Shown here: piece after piece, positions 37,517 through 41,584 of the stretch | Position numbering within the stretch: the stretch's first letter is position 1 | How the letters are laid out: each line of letters opens with the position of its first letter | Virus record (IMG/VR): IMGVR_UViG_3300035665_000085 | Location: 1 to 41,584 of that record | Source of the DNA: a virus | Strand: one strand, 5' to 3' | Length of the DNA stretch: 41,584 nt | Notes under the pieces: model-generated | Told to the model about the DNA's origin: nothing | Seen by the model: the letters and a program-made list of their open reading frames with translations, nothing else | The model's database searches: none | Translations under genes and position numbers: made by a program

Positions 37517-37845
37517 TGCGCAAGTTCTCGTTCGATATGCAAGGCCAAGCGATTCCGACCTCTAAAGCGGTGAGCGACGGACGCCATGCTTGCGTCGAGT
37601 ACGGCATCAACACGGTTGCCAACACTCCCTATGGGCATGTGTTCGGGTACCTCCTCCGACTGGTCGAGGACAAGGATGCAGAAATTGCTGCAATCAAGCA
37701 GGAAATTGCTACACTCAAGTCCGCGCAGCCTCAAGCCGCGCTAGTGGATGTGCAGGCTGAGTACAATCCTGACGGTACGAAGAAGTCGTACCGCAACATG
37801 ACTGCGGAAGAGCGCGCTTCTTACCGCAAGACCAAGGGGGCGTGA
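37516..37845 (+). CDS. Small virion-associated protein with coiled coil (109 aa)
   Basis: ATG 37516 (not TTG 37513) overlaps the stop of the giant gene and follows GGAGG by four bases. N-terminal beta-like part (FSFDMQGQAIPTSKAVSDGR) then a helix YLLRLVEDKDAEIAAIKQEI and a basic end (MTAEERASYRKTKGA). No known family; it may be a small tail or head accessory protein. The stop overlaps the next start (TGATG). Confidence 0.55.
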   Translation: MRKFSFDMQGQAIPTSKAVSDGRHACVEYGINTVANTPYGHVFGYLLRLVEDKDAEIAAIKQEIATLKSAQPQAALVDVQAEYNPDGTKKSYRNMTAEERASYRKTKGA

Positions 37846-38204
37846 TGAGTACTCCGCATTCACAGTGGCAACGGCTGCTCACTGACCAAGGCCAAGAGGC
37901 CGTCGTCAATGTTGCCGTCAATCAGTCGGCACCCAACCCGACTAACAAAGTCGGTGTGCTTTGTGCCAACCGCCGCAAGTTGACGATCCGTTCGTTCAAC
38001 ACTGCAGGCGTGGGAAGTTTCGATGTCGAGGTGTTCCTGCAGTACGCAGTGGACGAACCCTGGTTCTCTCGTATCGCGTCGGTCAACGTCACGACGAGCA
38101 ACTTCTCGACTATCGAGGCGACGGGAGCAATCCGTGCTTTCGCGCTTGTGGACAACTTTGCCGGCGGCGCGGTCGCGAACGTCCGGATTAGCGGTGGCGA
38201 CTAG
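37845..38204 (+). CDS. Beta-rich virion protein (119 aa)
   Basis: From ATG 37845. It contains RKLTIRSFNTAGVGSFDVEV and VNVTTSNFSTIEATGAIRAF, a repeated beta-strand pattern, and no membrane or catalytic motif. Likely a small structural or fibre-associated protein; the gene lies between the ejection genes and another beta-rich protein. Function unknown. Confidence 0.5.
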   Translation: MSTPHSQWQRLLTDQGQEAVVNVAVNQSAPNPTNKVGVLCANRRKLTIRSFNTAGVGSFDVEVFLQYAVDEPWFSRIASVNVTTSNFSTIEATGAIRAFALVDNFAGGAVANVRISGGD

Positions 38205-38222
38205 CCACATCTGGAGCGTGCC

Positions 38223-38867
38223 ATGTCTGATTTTATCGCAGGACCCATTACCGATCCGTTGACCCAGCGCCTGACTGCTGCCAGCACCACCTTGGTGGAC
38301 GCTGCCAATATTGCCCTTGATGCTTCTCTGGGCGATGTGTTTGTCGTCACCCTTGGCGGCAATCGTGTGCTTTCTGCTCCGACCAACCCGAAGGGTGGCC
38401 AGCGTTTCACGCTGGTGGTCAAGCAGGATGCTGTCGGTGGTCGCAGCCTGACGTTCAATGCGGCGTATACCGACACCAATGGTGTTGTGCTGTATCCGAC
38501 GGCCGACGCAGTTACGGTGCTGAACTTCGTCACCGTTGTCTCGCCTGCTGGCGTGTTCAGCCATGCTTGCGTTGGGGCGTCGACGACTTCTCCGCTGCTT
38601 GGCCGAGTCATCAGCGGCATCGCCACGATTGCCAACGCAGCCTCGTCGGTTACCGTCTCTGTGGGCGCCACGTTTGACAACAAGCCCGTCAACTGCACCA
38701 TCATCTGCGCTGCTGGCGTCAAGCAGTTCAGCGCAATCGGTGTTGTTGCTGCGCAGATTTCTGGCGGCAACCTTGTCATCCACGCGGTCAACCCTGGCAC
38801 TGGCGCCGCTGTCACCGCGGATCCTGCTCTCGGTGTGAAGGTTGCCTACACCATCGACGGGCGCTAA
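38223..38867 (+). CDS. Beta-rich virion protein, high-expression codon use (214 aa)
   Basis: Begins MSDFIAGPITDPLTQRLTAA. Almost entirely beta and small residues (DVFVVTLGGNRVLSAPTNPK; ATIANAASSVTVSVGATFDN). Codon choices (GGT, GCT, GTT) resemble the capsid and decoration genes, suggesting an abundant structural protein, for example a head fibre or decoration protein. The first half resembles beta-sandwich repeats (SAPTNPKGGQRFTLVVKQD) seen in phage fibre proteins. Family not certain. Confidence 0.5.
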   Translation: MSDFIAGPITDPLTQRLTAASTTLVDAANIALDASLGDVFVVTLGGNRVLSAPTNPKGGQRFTLVVKQDAVGGRSLTFNAAYTDTNGVVLYPTADAVTVLNFVTVVSPAGVFSHACVGASTTSPLLGRVISGIATIANAASSVTVSVGATFDNKPVNCTIICAAGVKQFSAIGVVAAQISGGNLVIHAVNPGTGAAVTADPALGVKVAYTIDGR

Positions 38868-38882
38868 TAACAGAGGGCTGTC

Positions 38883-39032
38883 ATGATTGAAAAATCAGGC
38901 AGTCAATACCAGGTCAAGTCCGAGAGCGGGAAACCCATGGGGAAGTACCGCTCTCGGGCTGAGGCCGCCTTTCGCTTGAGGCAGATCGAGTACTTCAAGC
39001 ACAAGGACAAACGCCATGACAACTCCAAGTGA
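38883..39032 (+). CDS. Short conserved phage protein (49 aa)
   Basis: Starts MIEKSGSQYQVKSESGKPMG at ATG 38883, with AGAGG upstream; the text KYRSRAEAAFRLRQIEYFKH follows. This small basic beta-hairpin plus helix is like short proteins found beside lysis genes in many phages. Too short for length filters but well supported by its ribosome site and by the 17-nt overlap with the following gene. Confidence 0.6.
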   Translation: MIEKSGSQYQVKSESGKPMGKYRSRAEAAFRLRQIEYFKHKDKRHDNSK

Positions 39033-39267
39033 AGGCTGGGCAGCAAAGACGAACACGATCGTCGCCATCGCTGGCCTACTGTTCGTGCTGTTCACTACCG
39101 TCGCTACGGTTGCCATGTACCAAGGCCGCATCGAGGAGAAGGTCAACGTCGTTGATAAGCGCCTTGAGCGGATGGAAGGCAAGCTCGACCTGATCGCACC
39201 TCCGACTGTACGCATGGGCTACACTGGTCCGCAGATGTCGGCACAGCCTGTCGCGAGCAATCCATGA
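39016..39267 (+). CDS. Holin-like membrane protein with coiled coil (83 aa)
   Basis: One transmembrane helix (TIVAIAGLLFVLFTTVATVAM, about residues 14-34) followed by a charged helix (RIEEKVNVVDKRLERMEGKL) and a Pro-rich end. This resembles haemolysin XhlA-type or phage class III holins. Its start lies within the preceding gene and its stop overlaps the endolysin start by 4 nt (ATGA), so it is tightly coupled to the endolysin. The best holin candidate together with the protein at 39730. An inner spanin is an alternative. Confidence 0.55.
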   Translation: MTTPSEGWAAKTNTIVAIAGLLFVLFTTVATVAMYQGRIEEKVNVVDKRLERMEGKLDLIAPPTVRMGYTGPQMSAQPVASNP

Positions 39268-39746
39268 ATCTGTCAGAAATCTTGGAAGGCGCACAGACCT
39301 GGGCAAAGACCCGCCGCGACATCAAGTACAAGATGGGCGGCGAGGACATCCGTGAGAACGGATCCCTTGACTGTTCTGCGTTTGTCTGGCAGGTGCTTGG
39401 CGAAAAGAAGTTCGACGGCAAGGCGTGGCGCAACACGGACTGGATCCGTGCAGACGCGCTCAACCGCAAGACCCGTTTCCGTCCGATTGCCAAGCCTGTA
39501 CCAGGCTGCATCGCAGTCTACGGTGGGCGGGTACAGAAATTCCCAGACGGCACATCCAAGCGCCACGCAGGCCACATAGGATTTGTCGTCGACCCTGAGA
39601 AGAAGCTAGCTATCGACTGCTCTTCTTCACAGAACGGCATCCGCTTGCATAGGCAGGTGGTGCTGTTCAACGGTCCTTCCGACAAGCGCTCGGCGGGGCT
39701 GATCTTCTGCGTCCCTGTGGAGGCTACCGATGCACCAGCATGTTGA
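39264..39746 (+). CDS. NlpC/P60-type endolysin (cysteine peptidase or amidase)
   Basis: 160 aa. The catalytic Cys37 lies in LDCSAFVWQVLG, the classic start of the papain-like NlpC/P60 core helix; His104 lies in HAGHIGFVVD, the second catalytic position; a polar residue near 118-120 (AIDCSS) completes the triad. It would cut peptide cross-links of peptidoglycan to lyse the cell. No signal peptide or SAR helix is visible, so release needs a holin. Flanked by two membrane protein genes that overlap it on both sides, a compact lysis cassette. Confidence 0.8.
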   Translation: MNLSEILEGAQTWAKTRRDIKYKMGGEDIRENGSLDCSAFVWQVLGEKKFDGKAWRNTDWIRADALNRKTRFRPIAKPVPGCIAVYGGRVQKFPDGTSKRHAGHIGFVVDPEKKLAIDCSSSQNGIRLHRQVVLFNGPSDKRSAGLIFCVPVEATDAPAC

Positions 39747-40098
39747 GTTCGTTGTCCTGGTACTGCTTGTCACCAACGCCGTTGTCTGCGCCTCTGTGCC
39801 GCAGTCGGTCAAGGACAAGGTGCCGCTCTTGTTTGAAGTCCTCGACGCCATCGCCGTCAACATCGGCCATGCCAAGAACGAAGGCAGCAAGGCCAAGCCT
39901 TGGCACCTCGGCGTCACGACCTCTCTTGTCGCTGCCCTCTTCGGCTACGCGAGCTATGTCGTCCGAGCTCCTGTGCAGCTGCACATCGAACCTAGCGCCG
40001 AAGTGTCGCCAGTTTCTGACGTCGCAGACGGCGTTTCGCTTTCCGACGCCGTATCGCCCGCACAGGACGTTTCTGCTGTTTCGCCTACCGCTGACTAG
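39730..40098 (+). CDS. Membrane protein of the lysis cassette (holin candidate)
   Basis: 122 aa from ATG 39730, overlapping the endolysin end by 17 nt. Hydrophobic segments at about residues 6-24 (EFVVLVLLVTNAVVCA) and 62-80 (GVTTSLVAALFGYASYVV), followed by an acidic, Ser/Asp/Val-rich tail. Two helices with both ends on one side fit class II holins, although the tail is unusually acidic. An alternative frame in the same region (39740-40111) lacks membrane segments and is rejected. Confidence 0.5.
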   Translation: MHQHVEFVVLVLLVTNAVVCASVPQSVKDKVPLLFEVLDAIAVNIGHAKNEGSKAKPWHLGVTTSLVAALFGYASYVVRAPVQLHIEPSAEVSPVSDVADGVSLSDAVSPAQDVSAVSPTAD

Positions 40099-40157
40099 GC
40101 TGGGCGCATAAACGCGCGTCCTAGGGCAAATGTGGAGGTCGATTTTCTGGGGGTGTC

Positions 40158-41584
40158 ATGATCAACCGCAACCGCGTCAACTTCGACACCGCTGGACAGC
40201 GGGTGATCATCAACCCAGGTGAACTGACCAACACGGGCGGCGACAATTGGGACATCACGCCGTCAGGATATGTACCCCTGACGAGCGTGACTCCCAACGA
40301 CATCCCCAACACCATCCCTGAGCGTGACGCCAATTGCGGTTTCTCCGTAGGCAACCTGCAGATCGACCTGACTCCGCCAGTCGCACAGACTGCGGACGTC
40401 GGCAAGATGGTGTGGAACGATACAGACGGCACCATCGAGTTTGAACTCAAAGGTGGCAACGTCTCGATCCCTATTGGCGAGAAAGAAGTCATCCGCTGCC
40501 GCAACATTGATGCGGCTCCGATGGTAAAGGGACAGGTCGTCTACATCACGGGCAGTTCAGGAAGCCACAAAGAGATCAAGCTGGCCAACGCCACGACTGA
40601 GGCCACCTCGGCTGGCACAATCGGCATCGTTGCTGAACCGATTGCCGTCAACCAAGAAGGCTATGTCACAACGACTGGCTTGGTCAAAAACATCAACACG
40701 TTGGCTCTTACGCAAGGTGCGCCTATCTGGCTCAGCACCGTATCTGGCCAGATGACGACAACGCGGCCAAACGCTCCAAACCACGGGGTGTTGCTGGGCT
40801 TCTGTGTCCGTCAGCATGCGACAGTCGGCGTAGTCTACGTCAAGGTGGACAACGGCTGGGAGCTAGACGAACTGCACAACGTGTACATCACGTCGCCTGC
40901 TACTGGCGACTTGCTTGTGTATGATGCCGTCAACAAGTACTGGAAGAACCTGCCGACAGCTTCTCAACCTTGGGTGCTGAAAGCTGGCGACACGATGACT
41001 GGCAACTTGAATATCACAACAGGAAATCAGATGTTCCTGCAGGGCGCAGGAAACCTACGATTTGGTGTAGGGTTTTCAACGGGTAGTTTTTCTTCTGCCA
41101 ATGCAGTTGTAGAGTTTAAACCAAACGCATCTACAAGATTCACTTTTTTGAATAACGTAATTGGAGTGTTGAACAACCCAGTTTTGTCTCTTTGCGACTT
41201 GGATGCAACGGGCAGATGCATGGCTTTGTACGCAGACACGACTTCGTCTGCGTTTATTTACAGCAACAACGGAAACTTTGACATTACCAGCGACACCAAA
41301 GCCAATATTCAAAATGGAACATTTGGCAGTGGTGTTTTGAACTTTCGTATTAGTTCTGCGGGACAGACGTTTATCGTGCAGAAAGCAAGAGTCGGTGACA
41401 CTACAACGCCGACTGCTTTGTTGCATCTCAAAGCAGGTACAACTGCTGCGACAACGGCTCCTCTCAAGTTTACCAGTGGCAACCTGATGACTGCTGCAGA
41501 AGCAGGTGCTGTCGAGTTCCTTACTGACAAAGCCTATTTGACTATCACCACTGGAACCTCGCGTAAGGAACTAGCGCTCAACGA
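40158..41584 (+). CDS. Tail fibre protein, N-terminal part (continues at 242-665)
   Basis: Starts ATG 40158 behind GGGGGTG and stays open to the window edge, then continues in frame at base 242. Residues about 1-275 are likely the attachment domain (MINRNRVNFDTAGQRVIINP; IGIVAEPIAVNQEGYVTTTG), followed by LKAGDTMTGNLNITT, a common phage fibre segment. The stretch 41040-41340 is clearly richer in A/T than the rest, suggesting a swapped receptor-binding module. Fibres bind the host surface; host range would depend on this part. No chaperone domain or catalytic residues are seen. Confidence 0.75.
   Translation, partial: MINRNRVNFDTAGQRVIINPGELTNTGGDNWDITPSGYVPLTSVTPNDIPNTIPERDANCGFSVGNLQIDLTPPVAQTADVGKMVWNDTDGTIEFELKGGNVSIPIGEKEVIRCRNIDAAPMVKGQVVYITGSSGSHKEIKLANATTEATSAGTIGIVAEPIAVNQEGYVTTTGLVKNINTLALTQGAPIWLSTVSGQMTTTRPNAPNHGVLLGFCVRQHATVGVVYVKVDNGWELDELHNVYITSPATGDLLVYDAVNKYWKNLPTASQPWVLKAGDTMTGNLNITTGNQMFLQGAGNLRFGVGFSTGSFSSANAVVEFKPNASTRFTFLNNVIGVLNNPVLSLCDLDATGRCMALYADTTSSAFIYSNNGNFDITSDTKANIQNGTFGSGVLNFRISSAGQTFIVQKARVGDTTTPTALLHLKAGTTAATTAPLKFTSGNLMTAAEAGAVEFLTDKAYLTITTGTSRKELALN
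41344..41584. repeat. Imperfect terminal direct repeat, right copy
   Basis: Partner of 1-241. The five silent differences begin 127 bp into the repeat (at 41471). Both copies lie in the fibre gene frame, so joining the ends restores one gene. Confidence 0.9.

Noticed and set aside
1-41584. CRISPR arrays, insertion sequences, integrase or attachment sites, reverse-transcriptase diversity cassette
   Set aside because: No repeat-spacer arrays, transposase-like, integrase-like or reverse-transcriptase-like proteins were seen on either strand.

Overview
This window is almost certainly one complete, circularly permuted genome of a tailed phage (Caudoviricetes) with podovirus-type tail genes, cut inside its tail-fibre gene. 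Bases 1-241 repeat bases 41344-41584 (first 127 bp identical, then five silent differences), so the unit is about 41343 bp and the fibre gene runs from 40158 over the junction to 665. No integrase, repressor, DNA polymerase, primase or RNA polymerase is visible. The phage therefore looks virulent and dependent on host polymerases. A small lipoprotein with a lipobox, a lytic transglycosylase and purine-rich GGAGG ribosome sites suggest a Gram-negative bacterial host, but the host cannot be named from the sequence.

Layout. (i) 14420 down to 1211, minus strand: the early block. It starts at a sigma70-like promoter (14483-14511). First come small genes separated by structured leaders (14420-11587) and a Dps/ferritin-like protein (10799-11260). 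A second promoter (10775-10802) follows. Then come a replication initiator with origin-like repeats inside it, a DnaB helicase, a YqaJ exonuclease, an ERF annealing protein and an SSB (a recombination-dependent replication set), then a RuvC-like resolvase, a run of tiny zinc-ribbon and membrane genes, a lytic transglycosylase and a DNA methyltransferase. (ii) 14520-15200: G-rich intergenic region. (iii) 15280 to 41584 and on to 1293, plus strand: the late block. Order: small and large terminase, a membrane/coiled-coil protein, two virion proteins, portal, scaffold, major capsid, decoration-like protein, connector, tail nozzle, beta-helix protein, three ejection-type proteins (the last 1565 aa), small virion proteins, lysis genes (NlpC/P60 endolysin, holin candidates), tail fibre, lipoprotein.

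Most unusual content. The early leaders carry several families of repeated structured elements. Short hairpins sit 11-16 nt before start codons, just upstream of the ribosome site. Two copies of a riboswitch-like element have an identical 34-nt core with covarying flanking helices and a mutually exclusive alternative hairpin. Three tRNA-like elements keep a T-loop but lack or distort the anticodon arm; two of them precede paralogous zinc-ribbon/membrane peptide genes. These look like a phage-specific RNA control layer and deserve comparative analysis.
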